From Branchiostoma floridae (taxonomy: Eukaryota; Chordata; Leptocardii; Amphioxiformes; Branchiostomatidae): 64,000 nt of DNA. Below are positions 54,898 through 64,000 of this stretch, in pieces (the first letter of the stretch is position 1; the number at the start of each line of letters is the position of its first letter). The stretch covers positions 30,974,407-31,038,406 of the forward strand of contig NC_049982.1 of the NCBI RefSeq assembly GCF_000003815.2. Reading direction: 5' to 3'. A program made the translations under genes and the position numbers. The notes below the pieces were generated by a model. That model saw only the letters and a list, made by a program, of their open reading frames with translations, was not told the origin of the DNA and did not search any database.

Positions 54898-57535
54898 TTA
54901 GGTAGCCCAAGGATTGGATGAACACATCTTGACGTCATCCACATAGGCAGTCTTTACCCATGATTTGGCGGGCGCCTGAAATAGATCAAGAAAAAGGGTA
55001 AAAGTAAGATTATAATATCAATAATGAGACAAAGTATAAATGAAATATCCCTGTGCTTTAAGTTTAGGCTTAACTTCCAGTACTTTCGATACCTAAAGGC
55101 CCAAATCAACCTTGACTTTCGGGCCCACGGCCTCTATACATATACCAAATGCTATTTCAATCTATACGATATTGTTGTGGATACATACACAGAGAGAAAG
55201 AGAGAGGGACAGAGAGAGAGAGAGACAGAGACAGAGAGACATGCAGAGAGAGAGGCCAAAAAATTTGCCTTAATTTATCATTCTGGCAAGGCCGTGTTGA
55301 TTGGATTATATGCGTGAAATCAATTTTCTGCAAATTTTTCGGCCAGCACCCCCCCACCACCCACCCCCCCAAAACACACACACACATTAAAAATTTTACC
55401 ATACCGTACATTTTACAAATCAGCTTAAAAATGAGCAAATAGATTGCAAAACTAAACGGCTGTTACTGTTTTTGAGCTCGAGAGTCAGTCCCAAAGTCAA
55501 AGAAGAAGTAACATAACAAAAGAATATATTATCCGGCATACCATACTCTGTGCATGTGTTTAGTCATTTATTCAACATTCCTGACCACTTATTTATAACA
55601 TCTCACAAGGAAGGCAACTTTCTGAATAAACTTTTTTTTTCATTATTCGCATGCTCACATGTTATTTTTTCAGTCCCATCCATGCCATCCATATGCTAGT
55701 TAAATAAAAGATGGCCTAATGACAAGAAAAAGACAACTCCTTTTATGATAAGAGCGCAGTCACATAGGTCGTACGATTTTGATGCCATAATATTTTTAAG
55801 CAGAGGATTTTTCAAGCAGGTTGTGACAGAAACAACTACTGACATGGATCCAAAACAGCATTTTGTGTACAAAGAGTTCAAGACAGTTGAACTTTGTTTT
55901 GAAGGAGTCGTGCATTTTTGTCCTCCAAAATGCCCGACGGATCGCACAACATATGTGACCGCGCACAACAGAAGTTACCATTCTTCGGATGAAGAGCTGG
56001 ATGAACTGACTGGACCGGGAATGCAGAGCGTTTTCCAGAGCTTGTTCCTTACCCCCCACTTGCCTCTGCGGAACATAAAGAAATGTTTTAACCCTATTCA
56101 GACCGGGGGGGGGGGGGGGGGGCTTTTGAGGCCTGGGCCCCCTTCTATGTGCTATAACGCCAAAACCGCTTACCCTAAAACCACAAAATTTTGTGAGTTT
56201 TCCCAAAAAATTTTTGGGAACAATTTTGCGAAGTTTGACAAATTTTCTATTTTTTCTTGGTGCCATGGCAACCATTTTTTGACAGGGAGTTTTGCCAAAA
56301 ACACAATTTTTGGTTCTAACCATGGATTTTTCCCATTTATTTGCTATATTACCGCGATTTTGTTACATAAATAAAATCTTATATTATTCCGCATATCTTT
56401 CCTAATTATATATGCCCAAATTATGAAAATTTGAGGACCTCCTCAGCCCCAAATCCAAAATGGGGGACCGAATGGCCCGATCAAAAATAACAGGCTAATT
56501 TTCCCTTAAAATNNNNNNNNNNNNNNNNNNNNNNNNNNNNNNNNNNNNNNNNNNNNNNNNNNNNNNNNNNNNNNNNNNNNNNNNNNNNNNNNNNNNNNNN
56601 NNNNNNNNNNNNGGTATCTCGCATCATATGCCTTCCAGAGGGATAATGCCAAGTATGTGTTCAGAACTTGATTTTACAAGCTTCCTGGGAGTATTTGAGA
56701 GTTGTACACATTTCAATGTACCTTTGAGTGTACTACTAACGTTATATAGCTAGAAGGTAAACATTACAGTAATACTGTAGAAGGTAAACAGTTTATCAAC
56801 AGAGATACAGACACTCTATTTGGAATATCCAGTTCTTTCGGACCCTCGCAATGACTAACGTTACATAGGGCAGCATGTTCCCTTGCTTTTCATGCAGAAA
56901 CAGGGTATACATCTACAGGGTTGTTAGTCCTGCAACTCTAACGTGTGTGAGGTACCTTCTCGAGACCATTTATTTTCAAAAGTCGTGTACAACCCCAACA
57001 GACTTGTCCGACCTTGGGTTGAACCTAAGTCTCCCAGCTACCACTTATCTGGAACAAGAAGATCAACTACCAATTGAGCTACAGGGACATCCCTCTGCTT
57101 GAAATGTTGTCTTTCATGTATACCTTACCTTTCCTCAGATGAACTAGATTCCTCAGATGAATCCAGAAGCTTGTCGCAAAACCACTCTTTCAGCCCACGT
57201 TTGCGGTACAGACTCCGTCGAAGCCTTTCCTCTCGCTGTAGAGTCTTCAAGTGTTTCTCACGGTTCTGAAACTTATGCTTTCCTTGCAAGGAGGTACCAA
57301 GGGACCTAGTCTCTTCCTCTGTTGCTTCTCCACCCGAAGTAGTCTCGGAGGTGTGCTCGCTGTCTTCTTCAGTTGACACTATTTCGTCGAACATCTTGTT
57401 GAGCATCTCCATTGCCTCTTCGTCCATGTCTTCAGCACCTGAAGCCCCGGCATCTTTGACTACCTGCCTTCTTTGACCAGAAGCAATGAAGGCAAAGGCC
57501 AAGATCGCTACTATAATCAGTTTCAGATCAGACAT
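54898..57535 (-). CDS. secreted acidic Ser/Glu-rich protein, copy E, 165 aa
   Basis: Exon with ATG: 57535-57129, after an acceptor (TTCTTATGCAG) that implies a 5'UTR intron. Signal peptide MSDLKLIIVAILAFAFIASG, then RRQVVKDAGAS, an acidic stretch (DMDEEAMEMLNKMFDEI), TSETTSGGEATEEE, a basic part (ERLRRSLYRKRGLKEWFC) and SSEESSSSEER, ending in phase 2 at GTAAGG. Next I infer a 13-nt exon, 56065-56053 (GKWG), with donor GTAAGG, then the last exon 54975-54898 (APAKSWVKTAYVDD, CSSNPWAT, stop). Two Cys. S-x-E clusters would be sites for secretory-pathway kinases of the Fam20C type. Alternatively exon 2 runs on to a stop at 55977-55975, giving a tail of SSSSSSSEEW. A 100-N gap lies in intron 1. Family unrecognised; paralogue F is at 60015-62216. 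Confidence 0.6.
55288..55718. mobile_element. family B element in the last intron of gene E
   Basis: Same position as the copy at 60378-60731 in gene F, so it predates the duplication. A (GA)n run precedes it at 55190-55250. Confidence 0.55.
55751..55966. mobile_element. family D element adjoining exon 2 of gene E
   Basis: 'gagcgcagtcacataggtcg' left and 'acatatgtgaccgcgc' right; ends 8 bp from the TAA that would close the long form of exon 2. Confidence 0.6.
56513..56612. other. assembly gap, 100 N
   Basis: Exactly 100 N within intron 1 of gene E. Confidence 0.95.
57040..57105 (-). mobile_element. tRNA-like fragment (SINE head) in intron 1 of gene E
   Basis: The minus strand reads 'tccctgtagctcaattggtag', like the 5' half of a tRNA. 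A counterpart lies at 61690-61745 in gene F. No complete cloverleaf, so not called a tRNA gene. Confidence 0.4.
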
Positions 57536-57559
57536 CTTCCCAGATATTCCTTGTACCTG

Positions 57560-58990
57560 CATAAGAAATATATGTACTTGCCAACACATAGATAGATTTC
57601 TTCTTCTTCGTAATTCCAAAGCAGCGCAATGTTGAATGTATGTAATGTCTAGCATTATCAAGAATGCTTTGGCAACACAGGCTCTACTACCAGTACTAGA
57701 GTTTGGAGGAAACAAGCTCTATGATGGCTACTACTACTACTGCAAGTGAATCTATAAAAAAAAAACAGCAACAAAATGACTATACTCATAAATGCACAAT
57801 ACAAGATACTGCTCAGTCCATCTTGACAATACATAGTGGCAACAAAGGAAGCAATGGCCATGTATCGGGAGCTAGTCTTACCTCAGAGTATGGTCAAAGA
57901 CTGGAACGATCCAGTATACCAGCACACAAGTGAATGGTGCGCAACTGTAAGTGCCAACTTCTTTATACGCACGAAGTGTTAGATAGAAAATTACTACATG
58001 TAATTACTGTAATTCTACCACTATTGTTGTGTCACACTGCTCTGTATTCAATTATTCTCCCAGTGGATTGTGAGTGAATAGTCTAGCCATGGCAACAATG
58101 CTTCATCAAGGAAGTTGATTTGTCATCTGTCCAGAAGATATAGTACACAACATCGTCGGATTGGATTTGGTATGTCACAGTTTATAACTCAACATAGTGC
58201 ACATTGCACTAAATATTTTTCTATATATTTCTATCTATCAACAACAGGTTGCTTTAGTTCTGTCCTGACTTGGTAACTTTGTGAATTATGCATGACTTGT
58301 AGTTACAGTAATATTACTGAACGTTGCTGAAACTTGACTATGAATACCAATGAACGTCTCCTTGGTACGTGAATAGAAAGAAAAATTCTTCAATACAAAC
58401 GGAAAAATTGAAGTTACGGTCCACCTGCAAATCAGGTGGTTTTAAAGTAGTATTTGTTTTTTACATTGCGCTGTGATACATTTCGATTTATGTACAGATA
58501 ATTGTGCATAAGTAGGATCGGAGCCTAACATCTGAAGCAACAGGTTTGAAATTTTTTACCGATGGACATAAAACCACATCTGCTTACAGATGTTAACTCC
58601 CTCTAATGTTTAACAGGGCTACCCTGCTACTTCTTCTGTAACGTTTAGTTCCGGCATAGTCTAGTTGCTCGCAAGAACGTGCTGTCCGTTTAGTAACAGC
58701 CTCCAAATTTGCAACAGCCAACTTCGTAAGTCTGGACTCGTGAACTCTTGGCTGAGTACGTCTAGGTAGATTCCGTGCCACATTGAAGTGTTATCGATAA
58801 CTGTGGTGGGTTCTTTAACATGCTGGAGGTGTGGTCCTCCTCAAAAACGGTACCTTCATTTAACATCCTATCATAGTGATGCCCCCAACCGTAAGCGGGT
58901 ATTGATGAGAAACCCAGTGGAAAATGCCTTCACCAAAAGACACAATATCTGGAACTGTAAGGTACTTGAACAATCCTGACCACAAAACCA
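57560..58990. other. upstream region of gene E and boundary of the tandem duplication
   Basis: 57560-58000 matches 62240-62700 upstream of gene F ('cagtataccagcacacaagtg', 'ggtgcgcaactgtaagtgcc'). A 62-codon basic frame at 58593-58781 (-) starts with GTG and has no splice support. Confidence 0.45.
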
Positions 58991-59070
58991 CTAGTGCTGC
59001 GCAACTGATACAGTATTAAAAGAAACGAAAAGACAAAAAGAAGAAAGGAACAGAAAAATGGCATTTGTAC

Positions 59071-59076
59071 TTTATT
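59071..59076 (-). terminator. polyadenylation signal of gene F
   Basis: Minus-strand AATAAA about 940 bp after the stop of gene F, homologous to 53921-53916. Confidence 0.45.
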
Positions 59077-60014
59077 GTTTGTTGTAAAGACAATAGCTAA
59101 ATCATCTTCATAGGAAAATGTAATGTGCATGTAGTTTCCAAAGTCGTTTTATGCTACGTCTCTATCTAATTATGCTTATATTTTACGTTTTTGAGTGTAT
59201 ATAAGACTTCCATGCAGATATTGTGATATTACCTGTCAAATCATCTCCGCACTATCGGAAATCTTCTTAACAATTAAAGATACATTCCTTCGTAATGTTG
59301 CTCATCTGACTTCTGATAACTACAAGGCCGTTGGTTGCACACTTGCGAGTAGTCATATTCTTTACTTGCAAAGCTGCAGAACTTGTTACATCGTATTATG
59401 AGTGAGTCAAAAGTTTATCACTAGGTGTATCTCTAGATATACTCATTTGCCAGCATTTCTATATCACGATGATTCGTGCACGTGAAACGTAAGAACTTAG
59501 AGCCTTCACTAGTGACAGTCATCGTCTAAACATGTCAGCATTCAGTTTCTTTACTCATTGTCCAAATTGATTTGATTACTAGTATATGTATGACATTCAC
59601 TAGGAACCCCAAAACTGATGCGAGACTACGAATATAACAAATAACAAAAAAGTTGCCTATATTATGAAATCTAAGCGGAAAGGAGGTAGGACCAAACAAA
59701 CAGAGGATTGTATATTGAACAAAACATTCTTAACCTTTCTTTCACATTTTTTTTTACTTGGACTAGACGTTGGTGTTGTATAAAATGTTGCATATATTTG
59801 CTTTTTTGTTTTGTTTTTGCTGATTTGTATAAAATACAGAATTGTGAAGGTTGAAAACCTTGTTTTGGGAACAGCCGAAAATTTATGCTCGCTGGATGCC
59901 ATACTTTAAATCAAATCAACATGGCCATACAAACCTCATGCCTTTCCTAGTTAACTCATGCTATTTCCACATTTAGGACATGTGTACTAAGTTGACCACT
60001 CTTCAGACCCATCT

Positions 60015-62216
60015 TCAGATAGCCCACGGGTTAGATGAACAAATTGTAATGTCATCCACATAGGCAGTCTTTACCCATGCTTTGGAGGGCGCCTGAAATA
60101 GATCAAGAAAAGGGGCAAAAATTAAGATAATAATGTCAATAATTCAGTTCAAAGTGCAACTTTAATTTTTTGTGGTTAAGGTGTAGACTTTTTGCTTTAG
60201 GTCAAGCCTTAGCTTCCTATTCTTTATTACCAAGAGGCAAAAATCAACCTTGACGTTCGGGCCCACAGCCCTACACACATACAAAATAATTTCGCAATCT
60301 ATACGATATTATTTTGAATATAAACAGAGAGAGACAGAGACAGACAGACAGACAGAACAACAATTTAACCTCTATTTTAAGGCCATGTTGATTGGATTGG
60401 ATTAATCTTCTTTTGTGCAGTTAACCAAAAAAGGATTCGACGATGCTGTATAAATCGTACGAATCAGCTTCAAAATGAGCAAATAATATTGCAAAAAACG
60501 GTAGTGACAGAGTCAGTTCCAAAATTCAAAGAAGAAGTAAAAGAACAAAATAATCTATTGTCCGGTATACCATGCTCTCTGTGTTAGTCATTTAATTCAA
60601 CCTTCCTGACCACTTATTTATTATATCTCACGGGGAAAGCATCTTTCTGACGAAACTTTTTTAATCGCAAGCTAACAGGTTATTTGTCAGCCTATAGGAT
60701 TTCATCCATATAATCAAATCAACAACGCCTAATGACAGGAAAAAGACAACTTCTTTCATGGTCAGGGCGCAGTCACATGGGTCGTGCGATCGTCGCACGA
60801 TTTTGATACCATAGAATTTTCAAGCAGGCAGTGACAGAACTAACCACCCAAATGAATCCACAACAACATTCTTTGTACCAAGACAGATGAATTCTGCAGG
60901 ATACGTGCAAGTTTGTCCTCCAAAATGCCCTGAATTAGTGCTCGTGCGACGATCACACGACCTATGTGACTGTGCCTTTAGTTACCATTCTTCGGATGAA
61001 GAGCTAGAGCTGGCTGAACCGGGAAGTAGACCACCGGGAAAGCAGAACGCTAGCCAGAGATTGTTCCTTACCCCTCGTTTTCCCCTGGGCCTGGTTTGAA
61101 ACATGTTAGAAACAAAGAAATGTATAAATAAAAACGTCTAACGTGTACAATAATTCTACTTTGGTGAGTTTTGAACATGTGCACAAAGCTCTACATTACA
61201 ACCGCCTCGCAACAAAGCTTCCACAGTTCACTCGGTTTGTCCTTCGTCTCAAACTATGATATTAATGGTATACGTACAGATACGTTTTTTTACAACCTTG
61301 CTTAATTATTTACTACTTGAGAGTTCTACATGCTGTATGTTGTTTTGAGTACATGCATCGTGTCTTGGATAGAAGGGAAACATGAAAGTATAACAGTAAT
61401 ACTGTAGATGTTAAACTGTTTATCAACAGAGATACAGACACTTTATTTGTAATATCCAGTTCTTTCGGACCCCTGCAGTGACTAACGGCACGGCACATAG
61501 GGCAGCAAGTTTATCTGTTTTTAACGCAGAAGCGCTAGCAGAGTATATTTTTTACAGGGTTTGTAGTCCTACGACTCTAACGTATGTGAAGCACTTCCTC
61601 GAACCCATCTACTTCCAAAAGCCGTGTGCAACCCCAACCGACTTTCCGTACCTAGGATTGAACCTATCTTGGTCTCCGAGTTGCTAACTGGAACCAGACG
61701 CTTAATTGTGGGGTTATAATTTCTACCAGTTGAGCTACAGGGACATCCTTCTACTTGAAATGATGTTCGTTTATGTAAATCTAACCTTTCCTCAGATGAG
61801 CTATATTCCTCAGATGACTCCAGCAGCTTGTCGCAAAACCAATCTTTCATCGCGTCTTTGCTTAGCAGACTCCGTCGAAGTCTTTTCAAACGCCGTAGAG
61901 TCTTCGAGTGCTTCTCACGGTTGCGACACTTATCATGCTCTCCATCCAAAGAGGTACCTAGGGACCCAGTTTCTTCCTCCGTTGCTTCTCCACCCGAGGT
62001 AGTCTCGGAGGTGTGACCGTCGTCTTCTTCAGTTGACACCATCTCGTCGAACATCTTGTTGAGCATCTCCAGCTCCTTGAAGAAGTTCTCCAGAGCTTCT
62101 TCGTCCATGTCTTCAGCATTCGAAGCGCCGGCATCTTTCACTACCTGCCTTCTTTGACCAGAAGCAATCAAGGCAAAGGCCAAGATTACCACTGTAATCA
62201 GTTTCAGATCAGACAT
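60015..62216 (-). CDS. secreted acidic Ser/Glu-rich protein, copy F, 173 aa
   Basis: Paralogue of gene E. ATG exon 62216-61786 after acceptor TTCTTATCCAG: signal peptide MSDLKLITVVILAFALIASG, RRQVVKDAGAS, EDMDEEALENFFKELEMLNK (an 8-residue insertion relative to E), TSETTSGGEATEEE, LRRSLLSKDAMKDWFC, SSEEYSSSEER, phase 2 donor AG|GTTAGA. Inferred 13-nt exon 61084-61072 (GKRG), donor GTAAGG. Last exon 60092-60015 (APSKAWVKTAYVDDITICSS, NPWAI, TGA). In the last exon, E and F differ at several silent third positions and end in different stop codons at the same place, which supports this frame. Here GKRG adds a dibasic site before the C-terminal peptide. The long form of exon 2 would end at 60984-60982. 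Function unknown. Confidence 0.62.
60378..60731. mobile_element. family B element in the last intron of gene F
   Basis: 'aaggccatgttgattgg' left and 'ataatcaaatcaacaacgcc' right. Confidence 0.55.
60765..60976. mobile_element. family D element adjoining exon 2 of gene F
   Basis: GGGCGCAGTCACATGGGTCG left and 'cgacctatgtgactgtgcc' right, immediately next to the conserved exon 2 block. Confidence 0.65.
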
Positions 62217-62239
62217 CTTCCAAGATCTTCCTTGTACCT

Positions 62240-64000
62240 GGATAAGAAATAAATGTACTTACCAATATATAGATAGGTTTCTTCTTTTTCGTAATTCCAA
62301 AGCAGCACAATGTTGAATGTATGTTCTGTCTAGCTTAAAATATCAAGAATGCTTTCTAAACACAGGCTTCTACTACAAGATTTGAGGAAACAAGCTATAT
62401 GACGACTACTACTACTACTACTACTGTCAATCAATCTATAGCGTTACAGACTACGACATTGACTGCATAAAGAACAACAACAAATTTACAACACTCCTAA
62501 ATGTACAATACAATATACTATTTAGTCAATCGATAAATTATGGCAATGCGTAGCAGTAACAAAGGAAGCTATGGCCATGTATATGTAGCCTTACCTCAGA
62601 GTATCAAAAGACCGGAACGATCCAGTATACCGGCACACAAGGGAATGGTGCGCAACTGTAAGTGCCAACTTAGATAGAAAATTGCTATATGTAATTACCA
62701 CAGCCCTACCCCTAATGTTGTTTTTTACTCTGGATACCAGACCCCAGCCCGATCTCAAAAATATCTATCGTGTAGGGGTCTGGCCTTTCTCTCAGTTTGC
62801 CCAAATAGTGGGCAAAATCCTAACCAATCGAACAGCAGCAGGATCAGCAGGAGGCAATTTACACCCCTCCCTGATTGGTTAAAAAACAGCTGTTTTTTTT
62901 TTAATCTACAAGTGTTACAGTGACCACTAAGATATGAAATGTAACTGTAGATAAGACACCACACGTGCTGCTGGGTTAGAGGCTGTTACATAAAGATCCC
63001 AGTTAAGCAAATGTAACATGACAATTAAAGGTGCACAGCTTGCAGTTTTTACAAAAGTACTCCTGTTATTTTGAAAAATAACTCAGTACACCCTTGAGCC
63101 ATATCTATACCGTGACTCGCTACATTAATAGCCTGCTGACCAACTGTGTTGCGTTGTAGCTGACTACCTTGGGTGTGAGTGGTTATTAATCCTAGGTTCT
63201 CCTACCTCTGATGAAGGGCCTTTTGAGAAAGTTTCTACAGTCATCAGGCCATCCCCCCCCCCACACACACACAAAGATGTTTTTGAGATCGGGGTGGGGT
63301 CTGGTATCCAGTCTATTGTTGTGTCAGACTACCCTGTATTCAAGCAGTGGTCTGTATGTAAATAGTCTAGCCATTGCAACAACGTTTCATTGACAAGTTC
63401 AGTGGTACGTCATCTGTTCAGAAGATATAGTACACAACATCATCGGAACAGATTTCATATGGCACGCTTTATAACTCAATACAGTGCCCAATACACCGAA
63501 TATGTTTTATACAGCAACGGGATTATAAGAGTTATATTATAACTTTATTCCTGTTTTGACTTTGTAACGTTTTGTTGAATTATGCATAACACGTAGCTAA
63601 GTTCAGTATCATTATGGAATGTTCGGCTCAAACTTGACTATGAATACCAATGAACGTTTCTCCTAGTACGTGATTAGAAATAAAGATTCTTCAATACAAA
63701 TAGAAAAATTCAAGTTACGGTGTACGTGCAAATAATCAAATGGTTTTAAAATTCAACAAGAGAAGCCGCTAGGGGGCCCAAAATCTAATCATTTCCAGCT
63801 TTTGTCACACCCTTCCAACACACTAAGTATGAAACGAATCCACCCAGCCGTTCTCGAGTTATCTTGTTGACAGACAAACGCAGGGTAAAATATAGCCTCC
63901 ATGACATGACATGGAGGCAATAAGAGTGCATTCATACAGTTCCAAATTGGTATTCATGTATTTATTTATTAAGATTTACAGAATGGTATATTTTTATTAC
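62240..64000. other. no gene seen; 5' side of gene F and repeats
   Basis: 62240-62700 is the duplicated upstream flank shared with gene E; 63300-63740 resembles 58020-58450. 63760-63920 matches the right end of the element at 21212-22271 ('agccgctaggg', 'tatgaaacgaatccaccca', 'catggaggca'). Confidence 0.45.

Noticed and set aside
55745-56374. 209-codon plus-strand frame
   Set aside because: It spans a family D element and the antisense of the conserved exon 2 of gene E. The neighbouring exons and paralogue F support the minus strand. Some ambiguity remains because the antisense frame (YHSSDEEL...) is also partly kept in F.
58593-58781. 62-codon basic minus-strand frame (AVTKRTARSCEQLDYAG)
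   Set aside because: Begins with GTG, not ATG. No clear acceptor or donor, and no counterpart in the duplicated unit of gene F.

Overview
The window looks like nuclear DNA of an invertebrate chordate, most likely a lancelet (Branchiostoma). The inference rests on split genes with GT-AG introns, secreted-peptide genes, a chordate-style long-chain helical cytokine gene, and a very high density of short inverted-repeat elements, tRNA-derived SINE pieces and LINE 3' ends. Two gaps of exactly 100 N (53230-53329, 56513-56612) mark a draft assembly. No housekeeping gene is seen. The coding content is small secreted proteins plus transposons.

Layout. (1) 1-15.5 kb, + strand: the last exon of one gene (182-361) and a complete six-exon gene (11396-15451). 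I read both as helical cytokines of the IL-6/CNTF/CLCF1 type. Their last exons align with each other, the introns of the complete gene are in phases 1-0-0-0-0, and the upstream copy has an AUUUA-rich 3' end. (2) 16-24 kb: transposon debris, including an internally deleted mariner with intact ends and a 1.06 kb inverted-repeat element. (3) 24.2-28.1 kb, - strand: a very long peptide-precursor-like gene with about 33 units starting with Trp after Lys-Lys or Lys-Arg, broken by one in-frame stop in a scrambled unit. (4) 28.4-29.9 kb: a hAT-like element with a perfect 8-bp target duplication. (5) 33-53 kb, - strand: three tandem copies (A, B, C) of an unrecognised secreted peptide gene whose core exon encodes a C-x14-C, Arg/Trp-rich segment. 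A is intact, B is split by a Gypsy retrotransposon in its first intron, and C is decayed. (6) 40250-47820: that Gypsy element, with identical-looking 505-bp LTRs, a 4-bp target duplication, gag and pol, and a CCCAAAC frameshift signal at the gag stop. (7) 53.9-62.7 kb, - strand: two tandem copies (E, F) of a second unrecognised secreted, acidic, Ser/Glu-rich family that appears to use a 13-nt microexon.

The common theme is a cluster of tandemly duplicated, fast-changing secreted ligand or effector genes on a repeat-rich background. Cytokine, neuropeptide and antimicrobial roles are inferences from residue patterns and gene structure. No database search was possible.
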